A stretch of DNA of 64,000 nucleotides from Planctomycetota bacterium (GTDB lineage: Bacteria > Planctomycetota > Planctomycetia > Gemmatales > Gemmataceae), in NCBI GenBank assembly GCA_016195405.1, contig JACPZP010000052.1:1-64000 (forward strand). Reading direction: 5' to 3'. Under the pieces are notes generated by a model. It made no database searches. It was not told where the DNA came from and worked only from the letters and a program-made list of their open reading frames with translations. Below are positions 8,806-17,630 of the stretch, in pieces. Every line of letters begins with the position of its first letter. The first letter of the stretch is position 1. The translations under genes were made by a program, and so were the position numbers.

Positions 8806-9984
8806 CTAGCTCGCCGCAGCCACCGGTTCGGAACGCTTCGACTCCTCATATACCTCCCGGTAAAGCGCTAGAGTGTCGCGCGCGCATTGCTCCCAGGTGA
8901 ACTTTTGCGCCTGGACCCGGCCTCGCTCGATCAGGCTCTTCCGCAAGCTGTCGTCCGTCAGGGCTTGATTCATGGCTTGAGTCAATCCGTCGACGTCATT
9001 GACCGGCACCAACAGACCCGCATCGGCCACGCCTTCGCGAATGGAACTCGTATCCGTGGCAATCACCGGCACGCCGTATGCCATGGCTTCAAGAGTGACG
9101 AGCGTGAATCCCTCATAGAGGGTAGGCAGGACAAAAAGATCGGCAAGCTTGTAGAGAAGCGGCAACTCCCAGGCGTCTACATAGCCCGTGATAATCACGT
9201 CTTGAGAAACGCCCAGTTCATGGCTGAGAGCGTCGATCTCCGCGGCCGCCGTGTCGCGGTGACCTGCCAATACCAGAGCGTGAGGGATGCCGGTTTCCTT
9301 CTTCAAGCGGGCGTAGCTTCGAATCAGGAAGGGCACGTTTTTACGCGGCTGGAGCGTTCCGACAAAGAGAATGTATTTTTCCGGAAGGTTGCGGTTTCGT
9401 TTCAGCTCTGCAACTCGGTTGTAAGGGATTTGGCCCTCGGGGACGATGTGGCCGCCGCCGTAGATCACGCGGACGCGCTCCGGACTCACACCCAGAGCTT
9501 CCACGTCGCGCCGAGTATTTTCCGACAGGGCGATTACGGCGGCTGCCCGCTCGAAGGCGTTCTTCGTCCAGACCCGCAAGACCTCGTCCATGGCATCGCC
9601 GTGCACGCGCATGTGAAAGTAGGCGAGGTCGTGGATCGTCACAATGTTCTTGCGTCTGTCAAAGTCCGGGAGGAAGTGGTTGGGGCCGTGGAACACATCG
9701 ACGCCGTCGCGGCGTAGGACTCGAGGCAGCCGCCAGTTCCACCAGAGAGTCGGTCGCTGCAGGTGCCATCGGTTGGGGAGACGGACTGGCCGGACCCGGA
9801 AGTTCGGCTGCACCGGCCAATGCGGGAAAGAGCCGGCCCCTTCGAAGAGACCGCGCTGGTAGTACAGAAGATACTCGTTCGAGTCGTCAATCCGGGCGAG
9901 GGCTTGCAACAGATTCACAACGTGCAAGCCGATGCCGGAAGGGCGCGCGTCTTTCGCGACGTCGACGTAGATGCCGATCCTCAT
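8806..9984 (-). CDS. Family 4 glycosyltransferase
   Basis: 392 residues from ATG 9984, which lies two bases after the stop of the upstream epimerase and has AGGGG close upstream; longer in-frame starts would lie inside the epimerase. Begins MRIGIYVDVAKDARPSGIGLH, the glycine-rich GT4 N-terminus. Residues 209-217 read GTLQPRKNV, and the EX7E nucleotide-sugar motif is at 291-299 (EGFTLVTLE), followed by AMAYGVPVIATDTSS. Similar to mannosyl/rhamnosyl transferases of O-antigen and capsule loci. Cytoplasmic or peripheral to the membrane. Translationally coupled to the epimerase. Donor sugar unknown. Confidence 0.93.
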   Translation of the reverse strand: MRIGIYVDVAKDARPSGIGLHVVNLLQALARIDDSNEYLLYYQRGLFEGAGSFPHWPVQPNFRVRPVRLPNRWHLQRPTLWWNWRLPRVLRRDGVDVFHGPNHFLPDFDRRKNIVTIHDLAYFHMRVHGDAMDEVLRVWTKNAFERAAAVIALSENTRRDVEALGVSPERVRVIYGGGHIVPEGQIPYNRVAELKRNRNLPEKYILFVGTLQPRKNVPFLIRSYARLKKETGIPHALVLAGHRDTAAAEIDALSHELGVSQDVIITGYVDAWELPLLYKLADLFVLPTLYEGFTLVTLEAMAYGVPVIATDTSSIREGVADAGLLVPVNDVDGLTQAMNQALTDDSLRKSLIERGRVQAQKFTWEQCARDTLALYREVYEESKRSEPVAAAS

Positions 9985-9986
9985 GG

Positions 9987-10970
9987 TCACCCCTTGGCGC
10001 ACGCGGCTTGAAGTTCGACCCGGCTGTCCTCTTCTGCGACCGACTGCCATAGGGCGCTGAGGCCGCTCTCCAAGGTGTACTCAGGCCGCCACCCCAGCTC
10101 GTTGCCGATGCGTTTCATGTCACACAGCAAGTGCATGCGGTCGGATGCGCGGACGCGATTGGCGGCCACATTGAGTTTCAGCCGACGCCCACTGATGGTC
10201 GCCAGCTGCTCAAGGATCTCTTCCACAGAGTATTCCGCGCCCGTGCCCACGTTGTAGACGCGATAAGAGTGCTCGCTCTTTTCGGCTATGGTCAGCAGGG
10301 CCCGGGCGACGTCGGTCACGTAGATGTAATCGCGCTTGGGTTTGACGTTTCCTATGGCGATCTCCTCGGCACCGTGGACGATCTGATTGACGATTTCCGG
10401 AATCACGTGGGGATTCGTTTCACCCGGTCCGAAAACGTTAAAGAGCCGCGCCGCGGCGCAGCGGGTATCCGCCTGTTGCGAAAAAAGCTCCAGTTGCTTC
10501 TCGTTGATCCATTTACTCAACCCGTAAATGTCTGTTGGTCCTACTGCTTCGTCTTCGAAATTGGCGCCGTCGCGGATTGGATAGACCGCTGCCGATGAGG
10601 CGATGACAAGACGCTCCGGCGCGTGCCGCCCGCAGGCCTCGAGTAGGTTTTGGGTCCCCACCACATTGACGTCGAGGGTCTCAGTCGGGTGGGCGTTGCA
10701 ATAGGGAATGAAGTGCAGGGCCGCCAAGTGGACGACCGTAACCGGCCGAAGATCCCTCATGATGCCCAGGACCGCTTCTTCGTCGGTCAAGTCGGTTTCA
10801 TAAAGGGTGACCCGCGGAGAGTCCGGAACATGGGAGCGCCGACCGTTGAACAGGTTGTCCAAGACGGCAATTTGACTGTCCGACGTTTGGTCCAACAACT
10901 CCGTCACGACCGCCTGTCCCACGAATCCGGCGCCGCCGGTCACGAGGATGGAATTTGCGTACTTTTGCAT
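9987..10970 (-). CDS. NAD-dependent epimerase/dehydratase (UDP-glucose 4-epimerase-like SDR)
   Basis: 327 residues, usual length for extended short-chain dehydrogenases. NAD-binding TGGAGFVG at 11-18; active-site SSAAVY (125-130) and YGLSK (149-153) give the Ser/Tyr/Lys triad; RLFNVFGPGETNPHVIPEIV is the typical GalE/RmlB C-terminal substrate region. It probably epimerises or dehydrates an NDP-hexose to supply the neighbouring glycosyltransferases; GalE-type 4-epimerase is the best guess but other SDR sugar activities are possible. Start ATG 10970; followed two bases later by a GT4 gene. Confidence 0.9.
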   Translation of the reverse strand: MQKYANSILVTGGAGFVGQAVVTELLDQTSDSQIAVLDNLFNGRRSHVPDSPRVTLYETDLTDEEAVLGIMRDLRPVTVVHLAALHFIPYCNAHPTETLDVNVVGTQNLLEACGRHAPERLVIASSAAVYPIRDGANFEDEAVGPTDIYGLSKWINEKQLELFSQQADTRCAAARLFNVFGPGETNPHVIPEIVNQIVHGAEEIAIGNVKPKRDYIYVTDVARALLTIAEKSEHSYRVYNVGTGAEYSVEEILEQLATISGRRLKLNVAANRVRASDRMHLLCDMKRIGNELGWRPEYTLESGLSALWQSVAEEDSRVELQAACAKG

Positions 10971-11005
10971 TTCTGTCGTCCTTATGAATAATGGAGCCTA
11001 ATCGA

Positions 11006-12127
11006 TTAAAGAAGGGAGTCGTAAATAGCGCGCAGCTGTGTCAATGTCTTTGCCGGATTGAACTCGTCGGCGACGCGCCGGAAGCCCTGGTCCCCAAGTT
11101 CCGCACGCCGTGCCGGTTGCCGGACCAAACTGCGCACCGCCTCGGTCAATGCATTCAGGTCGCCGGTCTCCACGACTCGTCCGGCATCACCAGCGACCTC
11201 GTGGACCGAGCCTCCGCGGTAAGCGGCGACAGGTCGACGGCAGGCCATGGCCTCACAAATCGTGTTGCCGAACGTCTCATAAGTGCTGGTGCTGACGAAC
11301 ACGTCTATCCCATGGTAGAAGGGCTCGACGGGCTCCAGGTTGCCGAGCCAGCGCAGGCGTCGTCCGAGTCCCGTCGCCTCGATCTGACTTAAGATTTGGA
11401 CGCGATAGCCCTCATCTCCGGGCGGTGCGTCGCCGGCAAGGACGCCGACCACGCGCTCGTCTTCTCGACAGAGGCGGTCAACCAGCGTTATGAAGTCTTC
11501 AACGCGTTTGCGCGGTCGAAGGGGGGCGGCGCTTCCGATGACAATCTCATCCGGTCGAAAGCCCCACTGCCGCCGCGTCTCTTCCCGGCCGCCGGCGAGG
11601 ATTCCAAAGCGCTGAAGATCAAGTCCAAGGGGGACCAGGTGCTGCAGCCGCGACGGGACCGTGTCTCCAAGAGCGCCGGCGCAATCTTCCCTCTGTTGTC
11701 GCGACGTCCACAAGAGGGCGTCAGGGCACCGGCCGCGGCCTCCGAAAGCCCAGGTCGAAAAGGCCGGCTCAATCCGGAAACGGACGTGGCAGACCAAAGG
11801 GCACCGGAGCAGCCAGCGGAGCATCACCGCGAACGGATACACATCGTGCTCGTTGCAGTGAATCACCTCAACGCGTGCGCGACGAGCCCAACGAGCCACC
11901 TTCCAGGCGTGCCAAAAGCCAGGAATAGGCCAGCGTCGATCAGGCCACGGCATCGGATCGATGAGGGTCTCGACAGCATTGACCTTGAGCCATGCGGTGA
12001 AGTCTCCTGGGGAACGTGCGATGACGCGACCATGCAGGCCATCCTGACGGCCCAGAAGCAACCAACTCTGGAGAATGCGGGCGGTGCTGCCCAAATTCGG
12101 GTTGTTGGTGAGGAAGAGGACATTCAT
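11006..12127 (-). CDS. Family 4 glycosyltransferase
   Basis: 373 residues from ATG 12127. The frame is open farther upstream but overlaps the O-antigen ligase gene, and the GT fold begins at MNVLFLTNNPNLGSTARIL. C-terminal half has APLRPRKRVEDFI (201-213) and ETFGNTICE (284-292), the EX7E donor-binding motif, then AMACRRPVAAYRGGS. The N-terminal half is rich in Arg and Trp, plausibly helping membrane contact. It lies 46 bases after the O-antigen ligase gene in the same transcript. Acts in the cytoplasm on the lipid-linked glycan; specificity unknown. Confidence 0.9.
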   Translation of the reverse strand: MNVLFLTNNPNLGSTARILQSWLLLGRQDGLHGRVIARSPGDFTAWLKVNAVETLIDPMPWPDRRWPIPGFWHAWKVARWARRARVEVIHCNEHDVYPFAVMLRWLLRCPLVCHVRFRIEPAFSTWAFGGRGRCPDALLWTSRQQREDCAGALGDTVPSRLQHLVPLGLDLQRFGILAGGREETRRQWGFRPDEIVIGSAAPLRPRKRVEDFITLVDRLCREDERVVGVLAGDAPPGDEGYRVQILSQIEATGLGRRLRWLGNLEPVEPFYHGIDVFVSTSTYETFGNTICEAMACRRPVAAYRGGSVHEVAGDAGRVVETGDLNALTEAVRSLVRQPARRAELGDQGFRRVADEFNPAKTLTQLRAIYDSLL

Positions 12128-12173
12128 TGGAGATTCTGCGCGCCGCAGGCCACTCTGCATCGGATAATCAAGG

Positions 12174-13475
12174 TCAAACCCGCACCGCAACTCTTGGGGC
12201 CATCTGCCCGAGCACAAACCGGCGGGCGGGGACGTTCGCAAGTACAGCGGCACTTGTTGAAGTTAATTTCAATGCCCCCGCTCCAAGAAGCGTGATGTAG
12301 TAAGGCACCTCGAGCCCGACGATCGTCACGAACTGGGCCGCGACCATAAAGCCGATCAGCGACGCGATCACCATCCGCGCCAAATCCCGGAGGAAGGGAT
12401 CGGACACGGCCACTTGTGGTCGCGTCAGAGGCCAGAGCCGCACGGCGCACAGTAAATAGAAGGTCAACAGCAAGATCAAGCCGGTGAAACCCAACTCCGC
12501 TCCGACTTGCAGCCAAAGCGTGTGGGCTTCCTTCCCCAAACTCCAACCGTAGCGGGGTGCGATCAATGGCCAATGACTGGGGCCAACACCAAAGACCGGA
12601 TGTTTCAGCATCACATCCCAGCAATGGGACCACAAATCGATCCGGCTTTGGGCGGAATCATCGCGGGATTCGGTGTCCGCGAAAGACGTATTGAAGCGAT
12701 CACGGACACCCTGTCCGGCCAGCCGCAAGCAGACCACCAACACAATTGCGAATATCAGATAGTGTTTCGGTTGCTTTGGCAGCAGGAGGAAGCAAATCAC
12801 CGCTGTTACAATGAGCGCCATCATCCCGCCGCGCGAATAGGCGAACATGACCGTGTGAGCCATCAAAAGCGCCGAGGCCAGAGCCAACCCTTTCTGCCAT
12901 AGTCTCGGCGCGTTGATGCCCAAGAAGAACGCCAGGCCCACTCCGGCGACCATGGAGATCGCGACGCAGTTATTGTCCATGCCTCCGAAACCAATTTCCC
13001 AAACCCGATTGAACCCACTGTAATATGCCAGGTTCATCTCCCAGGCCACAAAACCTTGACAAACGAGGATTACCCATGCAAGGAGTTTCAGCTTGCGCAC
13101 CGAGTCGATCATGGTAATGCCTACGAGAAACGGCAGCAGAATCTTGGCTAAGGTCTCCACGTAGACTAATCCGATGGCTGGATTTGCCGCTTGCAAACTG
13201 GAGATCAGCGACCACACCCAGAAACCGAAAAAGGCCAAGACCACGCCGCGCGCTTGACCGAAATTCCAACTTCCGAAGCCGCGCAGCCCCCAGCCCAACA
13301 AGAGGCCGGCGGCAACGATGCGGCTGTAGTTTCCTTCCGGCACGGACCAATACCACATGGACTCAGGCCGGACGATCGCGAAACAAACGTAGATCAGCAA
13401 CCCAATGAAGGGGTTGAAGAGCGAAACCGCCGCCCCTCCATAGGTCAGAATGTAGGTAAACAACAACCCAAGCAT
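12174..13475 (-). CDS. O-antigen ligase/polymerase family membrane protein (Wzy_C)
   Basis: 433 residues, about ten to twelve hydrophobic helices. ATG 13475 has GAGG six bases upstream and is preferred to TTG 13481. Wzy_C hallmarks: AYSRGGMMALIV, then a periplasmic loop with HPVFGVGPSHWP and EAHTLWLQVGAELGFTGL, the conserved region that handles the undecaprenyl-linked glycan. Related to the exosortase-associated O-glycosylation ligase/polymerase group found beside exosortase A genes. It would polymerise repeat units or transfer the chain outside the inner membrane. No Wzx flippase is in the window. Confidence 0.9.
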   Translation of the reverse strand: MLGLLFTYILTYGGAAVSLFNPFIGLLIYVCFAIVRPESMWYWSVPEGNYSRIVAAGLLLGWGLRGFGSWNFGQARGVVLAFFGFWVWSLISSLQAANPAIGLVYVETLAKILLPFLVGITMIDSVRKLKLLAWVILVCQGFVAWEMNLAYYSGFNRVWEIGFGGMDNNCVAISMVAGVGLAFFLGINAPRLWQKGLALASALLMAHTVMFAYSRGGMMALIVTAVICFLLLPKQPKHYLIFAIVLVVCLRLAGQGVRDRFNTSFADTESRDDSAQSRIDLWSHCWDVMLKHPVFGVGPSHWPLIAPRYGWSLGKEAHTLWLQVGAELGFTGLILLLTFYLLCAVRLWPLTRPQVAVSDPFLRDLARMVIASLIGFMVAAQFVTIVGLEVPYYITLLGAGALKLTSTSAAVLANVPARRFVLGQMAPRVAVRV

Positions 13476-13524
13476 CAGCAACCTCTAAAGGCTTCCGCCT
13501 GACACAACATTCACCGAAACTTGG

Positions 13525-14577
13525 TCACTTCGCGGCGCCGAAGGCGCCGGTGCCGAAATAATCGAAAGTCCGATATTTGCAGGCTGCCCGCGGCGGCACT
13601 CTGTCCACAGGCCGGTCGCCGGCCACAAGCTCAAAGGCTATGCCAATCGGCCAACTTCTGGGCTTGCCGTTCATTCCGGCCCCCCGGTGGCGGTTGGTAA
13701 ACTCTCCCCAAGCTTCACCGAGGGCGACCACATCGAAGCGCGTGAAGACCTTCTTCGTCAAATCAAAATGAAGGGAGCCCTCAAACCGAAGCTCCGCGCC
13801 TTGCTTGCCGTCGCCGTGACCACCTTGTCCGGTTTTCGAGGGTGCTTCCAAGTAATCGTCTAGTAAATTGCCCGTCTTGGCAAAGCCGTCGAGACGCAGT
13901 TCGATGCTTTCTGAAGTGGCTTTCACCACAGTTAGTGTCAGCGCGCCGGCCCGGATCTGACTGGTCGGCGTTCGATCGGTGGACTTATAATCCTGCGCGT
14001 GGAAGAGCAAGATGCGGCGCTGGAGCGAGGCTGGGAAGGGGAGCTTGTCCCCAACCTTGGCAGAGCGCGGCGCCATCGCGTTCCATTCCGCCTCGGTGAT
14101 CCAGAGCATTTCGTAGTTGGTGGGCGCGGGCCTCACCGGATTCGACGACCCATTGTAAATGTCGGCGAAGGACACCTTGGCACGGCTAAGCTCTCCTTTG
14201 GCATCTCGATCGAGGTACGTGGTGTAAACGATCACGATCATGCAGCCGGGCGGCGGGGAAGGAATCCGGCCATCCTCACTGATCCCTTCAGGCCTTTCGA
14301 CCTTGGGTTTCCGATCCGCTTCGGGGAGGGACTTGAACTCTTCCAATGCCCGTGTCATGTTGCGAAGGTTGAACATCTCCACCTTGCCGCCCAATGGCTT
14401 GCCGCTGGCCGAAAGATACTGAAAGTTATTGTCGCCGACCGCTTTGAAAAAAGCGCGTTCGGCCGTATTGCCTCGGAGGTAGCCGTCCAGGGCCACGGGC
14501 ACGAATCTAGTCTTGATGGTTTCGAGGGCCGAGTCCTTGCAGTAGAAAGCCGACACGCGGCTGCAGTAGCCGGCCGC
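13525..14577 (-). CDS. C-terminal part of TGA-interrupted thioredoxin-like protein
   Basis: This frame is the exact in-frame continuation of the secreted N-terminal part (14578-14910) past one TGA codon at 14580-14578. It reads AAGYCSRVSAFYCKDSALE, then TRFVPVALDGY and QYLSASGKPLGG, which fit a thioredoxin-like fold; the remaining about 260 residues are an unrecognised C-terminal domain ending YFGTGAFGAAK. Alone, its first usable start would be GTG 14556, but no ribosome binding site is evident and no export signal would remain. So it is best read as the rest of one 460-residue protein, broken by a nonsense change or decoded at TGA. It sits in the operon between UDP-sugar dehydrogenase and O-antigen ligase. 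Confidence 0.7.
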   Translation of the reverse strand, partial: AAGYCSRVSAFYCKDSALETIKTRFVPVALDGYLRGNTAERAFFKAVGDNNFQYLSASGKPLGGKVEMFNLRNMTRALEEFKSLPEADRKPKVERPEGISEDGRIPSPPPGCMIVIVYTTYLDRDAKGELSRAKVSFADIYNGSSNPVRPAPTNYEMLWITEAEWNAMAPRSAKVGDKLPFPASLQRRILLFHAQDYKSTDRTPTSQIRAGALTLTVVKATSESIELRLDGFAKTGNLLDDYLEAPSKTGQGGHGDGKQGAELRFEGSLHFDLTKKVFTRFDVVALGEAWGEFTNRHRGAGMNGKPRSWPIGIAFELVAGDRPVDRVPPRAACKYRTFDYFGTGAFGAAK

Positions 14578-14580
14578 TCA
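14548..14580 (-). other. In-frame TGA with a downstream SECIS-like hairpin
   Basis: The TGA at 14580-14578 is flanked on both sides by uninterrupted coding in one frame. Counting the TGA as bases 1-3, bases 19-33 of the message (14562-14548) form AGCCG-CGUGU-CGGCU, a perfect five-pair stem with a GU-containing loop, about where bacterial selenocysteine insertion elements sit. GC-rich hairpins are common by chance here, and no selC, selA or selB is in the window. Confidence 0.3.
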
Positions 14581-14910
14581 GGTGGCCCCGAGGGGATGGC
14601 CGTCGGCGGCGATCCAAACCAGGATCGGCTTCCCTTCGGCGGCCGCCTTCTCGCGCGCCTCCTGGATGTTGGTCAGCCAGGGGATTTCCGTCCGCCACGC
14701 CATTTCACCCTGAAGCGGTTTGATCAACTTGTGGTTGTTGAGGAATACCGCGTCGGTTGAGTCTCCCGCCGCATGTTCGGCACTAGCATGTACGGCACTA
14801 GCACGGGCCTCCTGCGCGGGTGTCTGGGCCTGCGCCGACCAGGCGCCGGCGTAGCCCAGCATCGTACAGACAATCAGCAACTGTTTGGTCAGCTTCCGTT
14901 TGGTGATCAT
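14578..14910 (-). CDS. Secreted thioredoxin-like protein, N-terminal part before in-frame TGA
   Basis: 110 residues. MITKRKLTKQLLIVCTMLGY with following AWSAQA is a clear signal peptide (basic start, hydrophobic core, Ala-x-Ala cleavage), so the product is exported. After a low-complexity Ala/His/Glu stretch, REKAAAEGKPILVWIAADGHPLG has the beta-strand that precedes the redox loop in thioredoxin-fold proteins. A TGA then ends this frame, and coding resumes at once in the same frame. The ATG (14910) lies three bases after the stop of the UDP-sugar dehydrogenase gene, so it is co-transcribed. Without read-through the product is probably a non-functional fragment. Confidence 0.75.
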   Translation of the reverse strand: MITKRKLTKQLLIVCTMLGYAGAWSAQAQTPAQEARASAVHASAEHAAGDSTDAVFLNNHKLIKPLQGEMAWRTEIPWLTNIQEAREKAAAEGKPILVWIAADGHPLGAT

Positions 14911-14913
14911 GGT

Positions 14914-16308
14914 TCACGCCCGGACGATTTTTGCCCGGCCTCCGCTAACAGCCTTGGTGGCGTTTCTTGTATCAACGATGAGCCCCGAGTTTTGGACGAT
15001 CCAGTTGTAGTCATACGCCGAATGGTCCGTGACAATGACCACGCAATCCTGCGACCGCAAGTACTGCGGAGTAAGGGTTTGGCTGGTCCGCTTCAAGTGC
15101 GGATGGTGTCGCATGAAGGGCAGCTGGGGAATGTGAGGATCGTTGTACTCGACCTCCGCGCCTTTCTTCACCAGCAAATCCATCAACTCAAACCCCGGGG
15201 ATTCGCGCGGATCGTCCACGTTTTTCTTGTAGGCCATGCCAAGCAACGTGATCCGGCTTCCCTTAATGGGTTTGCCGTGTTCGTTCAGGGCATCGCTGAT
15301 TCGACTCACCACGTAGGTCGGCATGGCGGTGTTGATTTCGCCCGCCAGTTCGATGAAACGTGTGGCAAGTCCGACCTTGCGGGCGGCCCAGGTGAGGTAG
15401 AAAGGATCGATAGGAATGCAGTGGCCCCCCAAACCGGGACCAGGGTAAAAAGCTTGGAAGCCAAAAGGCTTGGTTTTGGCTGCCTCGATCACTTCCCAGA
15501 CGTCAATGCCCATGCGGTCGTAAAGGACTTTCAGCTCATTGACGAGCGCAATATTGACCGCACGATACGTGTTCTCCAGAATCTTGCAGGCTTCCGCGAC
15601 TTCGGGGCTGGAAACCGGAACCACCGTCGCCATCACTTCGCCATAAAGTGCCGCGGCCAACTCCAGGCTCCGGGCCTCCAGCCCGCCGACCACTTTTGGA
15701 ATAGTTGGCGCCGAGAAAGACGGATTGCCGGGGTCTTCCCGCTCCGGGCTGAAGGCCACGAAGAAATCGCGCCCAGCCTTAAGTCCGCCCACTTCGAGAA
15801 GAGGAACGACGACGTCACGGGTGGTTCCCGGGTAGGTGGTGCTTTCCAGGATCACCAGTTGCCCTGGCCGAAGCGCCGCCGCGACCGCCCGCGCCGAATT
15901 CTCCACGAACGTCAAGTCGGGCTCACGGGCGTCGGTCAGGGGCGTTGGAACGCATATCAAAATGGCATCCGGCTCGCACAGGCGCTCAAATCGGTCAGTT
16001 GCGTCAAAGCCGTGCTCGCGCATAGACCGGATCAACTGTGGGGGAATATGGCCGATGTAAGACTCGCCGCGACGGAGGCGGGCTACTTTCGCGGGATCGA
16101 CGTCAAAGCCCAGAACTGGAAATCCTTTTGCCGAGAACGCCGAGGCCAACGGCAATCCCACGTAGCCCAGGCCAATGATTCCGACCCGGGCCTGCCGGGC
16201 CTTGATGCGTTCCAACAGATTGCTGGAAGAGGCGGCGTTCTCCGTGGCCCAAGCTTCGATGGTCGCGGCGCCATTCGCGCAGTCCACTACACTTGGCAGC
16301 AAGCTCAT
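14914..16308 (-). CDS. Nucleotide-sugar dehydrogenase (UDP-GlcNAc/UDP-glucose/GDP-mannose 6-dehydrogenase family)
   Basis: 464 residues. NAD-binding GIIGLGYVGLPLASAF (43-58) starts the first Rossmann domain; ICVPTPL (118-124) and FSPERE (186-191) are family signatures; the catalytic Cys is C297 in GLGGHCIPIDPFYLTW; the C-terminal domain has GMAYKKNVDDPRESP. The spacing and the HCIPIDPFYL form resemble WbpA/WbpO-type UDP-N-acetyl-hexosamine dehydrogenases more than Ugd, so a uronic acid of an amino sugar is the likely product (inference). It supplies an acidic sugar for the exopolysaccharide. Start ATG 16308. Upstream gene is the FemAB-like protein. Confidence 0.93.
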   Translation of the reverse strand: MSLLPSVVDCANGAATIEAWATENAASSSNLLERIKARQARVGIIGLGYVGLPLASAFSAKGFPVLGFDVDPAKVARLRRGESYIGHIPPQLIRSMREHGFDATDRFERLCEPDAILICVPTPLTDAREPDLTFVENSARAVAAALRPGQLVILESTTYPGTTRDVVVPLLEVGGLKAGRDFFVAFSPEREDPGNPSFSAPTIPKVVGGLEARSLELAAALYGEVMATVVPVSSPEVAEACKILENTYRAVNIALVNELKVLYDRMGIDVWEVIEAAKTKPFGFQAFYPGPGLGGHCIPIDPFYLTWAARKVGLATRFIELAGEINTAMPTYVVSRISDALNEHGKPIKGSRITLLGMAYKKNVDDPRESPGFELMDLLVKKGAEVEYNDPHIPQLPFMRHHPHLKRTSQTLTPQYLRSQDCVVIVTDHSAYDYNWIVQNSGLIVDTRNATKAVSGGRAKIVRA

Positions 16309-16385
16309 GAGGTTCGTCCTTTACTAATCGAAGTTTGCTCAATCGTTGGAAATCGTAGGACTCAGCGGCTTCACGGAATACCGGT

Positions 16386-17489
16386 TCACGGAATACCGCG
16401 CACGATCCATGGCCCGACCCATCGGGTCAACCAGACCGGCAAGCGCTGCCAAATGCGAATGAAGCGTTGGTATCTCGGATTATCCGGACGCGCCTGGTTG
16501 ATCTGTCCCACGCGGAGGTGGTATTGCCAGCATGCGGGGAAGGCTTCGGCGCCCCATTGTTTCTTGAAGCGAAACGTGCTGCTGTCCACGCTGGATCGGC
16601 CAAAATCGAAAACCGTCTGCCGGCGCTGAATGGCTCGTTCCAAAAGCTGCCAGTACATCAGCATGTTGGCGCACGTGGAATTAAACTGCCTCAGGCTGGA
16701 AGCGCTAGGCACTTCGGTGACACCCTTGCCGTGAAGCAGCAGGGCGGCCGCTACAGGACGCCGGTCGGCGCGCAGGACACAAATCTCGGCGCTGTCCGGG
16801 AACTCGCTGAGGATTTCACGAAAGAGCCGTCGACCGTAAGCCGGCGTGCCTAGGTCGCGCATGTTGCGACAGAAGACCTGATAAAAGTCGGCCAGATTCT
16901 CCTGGCCGCCCCAGGTGGTTTCAAATCCCTGTTTCTGGCCCTTGCGAATCTGGTTTCGAACCTTCGCGGAAATTCGGTCCCACAACACGCCGGCCGTCTC
17001 GGGTAGCGCCAAGCGCATGTGGACTTTGCCGCGATTCTCCTCGGGTAGTAGCTCGTGGCTGAGCGGCTCCTCGTGGCGTAGTTCGAGGTATCGAACATGC
17101 AGCTTTTCGGCCAGCGCTACCGCCGCATCGACCAACTTTGCCGCCACTTCTGAATTCGCGGCGAACACGCCACCGTAATTTAAGTATGGAAGACCAACCA
17201 AGAAGCGCCCAAACAGCCAGCTTCGCACCAACGCCAACGGCAACACACCAACGATAGTTCCCTGTCGGCACGCCTCCAGAAGGATGGGTTCGTGGCCGAG
17301 TGCTTTTTGCAACACATGCAACCATGCCGGGTCTCGACTTTGGGGCACCTCGTGCCCCTGAAACACGAATTCGCGCACTCTGGGGACTTGAATTGCCAGA
17401 TCCCGAGCTTCCCATACCCGGAGACATACTTGCGGTTCCAAGACTCGAACAGCCGCCGGGCCGGTTTCGAACATTTCGGTTGTTTCCAT
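16386..17489 (-). CDS. FemAB-like GNAT acyltransferase, exosortase/PEP-CTERM-associated type
   Basis: 367 residues from ATG 17489; an upstream in-frame GTG (17510) is possible. Two GNAT-like halves: an N-terminal half with LPLALVRSWLFGRFLVGLPY and NYGGVFA, and a C-terminal half with KVRNQIRKGQKQGFE, then AALLLHGKGVTEVPSASSLR and FDFGRSSVDSSTFRFKKQWG. These match the FemAB-related proteins that accompany exosortase/EpsH systems. Family members transfer aminoacyl or acyl groups; the substrate here is unknown, and a modification of the polysaccharide or cell-envelope precursor is inferred. Cytoplasmic. Transcribed between the double glycosyltransferase and the UDP-sugar dehydrogenase. Confidence 0.85.
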   Translation of the reverse strand: METTEMFETGPAAVRVLEPQVCLRVWEARDLAIQVPRVREFVFQGHEVPQSRDPAWLHVLQKALGHEPILLEACRQGTIVGVLPLALVRSWLFGRFLVGLPYLNYGGVFAANSEVAAKLVDAAVALAEKLHVRYLELRHEEPLSHELLPEENRGKVHMRLALPETAGVLWDRISAKVRNQIRKGQKQGFETTWGGQENLADFYQVFCRNMRDLGTPAYGRRLFREILSEFPDSAEICVLRADRRPVAAALLLHGKGVTEVPSASSLRQFNSTCANMLMYWQLLERAIQRRQTVFDFGRSSVDSSTFRFKKQWGAEAFPACWQYHLRVGQINQARPDNPRYQRFIRIWQRLPVWLTRWVGPWIVRGIP

Positions 17490-17588
17490 TGGTCGCGTCG
17501 GACCTCGCACTGAAACGAATCAATTCAAGGCATGGAATGATAAGAACTTACGTCGAATGGCACCAAGGGAGGGGGGTGTGAGCGATTT

Positions 17589-17609
17589 GCACAGAATTCT
17601 GCACAGAAT
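17589..17609. repeat. Short direct repeat with palindromic core in an intergenic gap
   Basis: GCACAGAAT occurs at 17589-17597 and 17601-17609, with the ten-base palindrome CAGAATTCTG (17592-17601) between. It lies in the about 140-base gap between the double glycosyltransferase gene and the FemAB-like gene. It could be an operator or chance; nothing else is seen in that gap. Confidence 0.35.
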
Positions 17610-17630
17610 ATTCGTCGGCCAAAAACAGCC

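Noticed and set aside
14773..16629. Long open frame on the plus strand opposite the UDP-sugar dehydrogenase
   Set aside because: Antisense shadow of a strongly conserved gene; its product has no recognisable motif.
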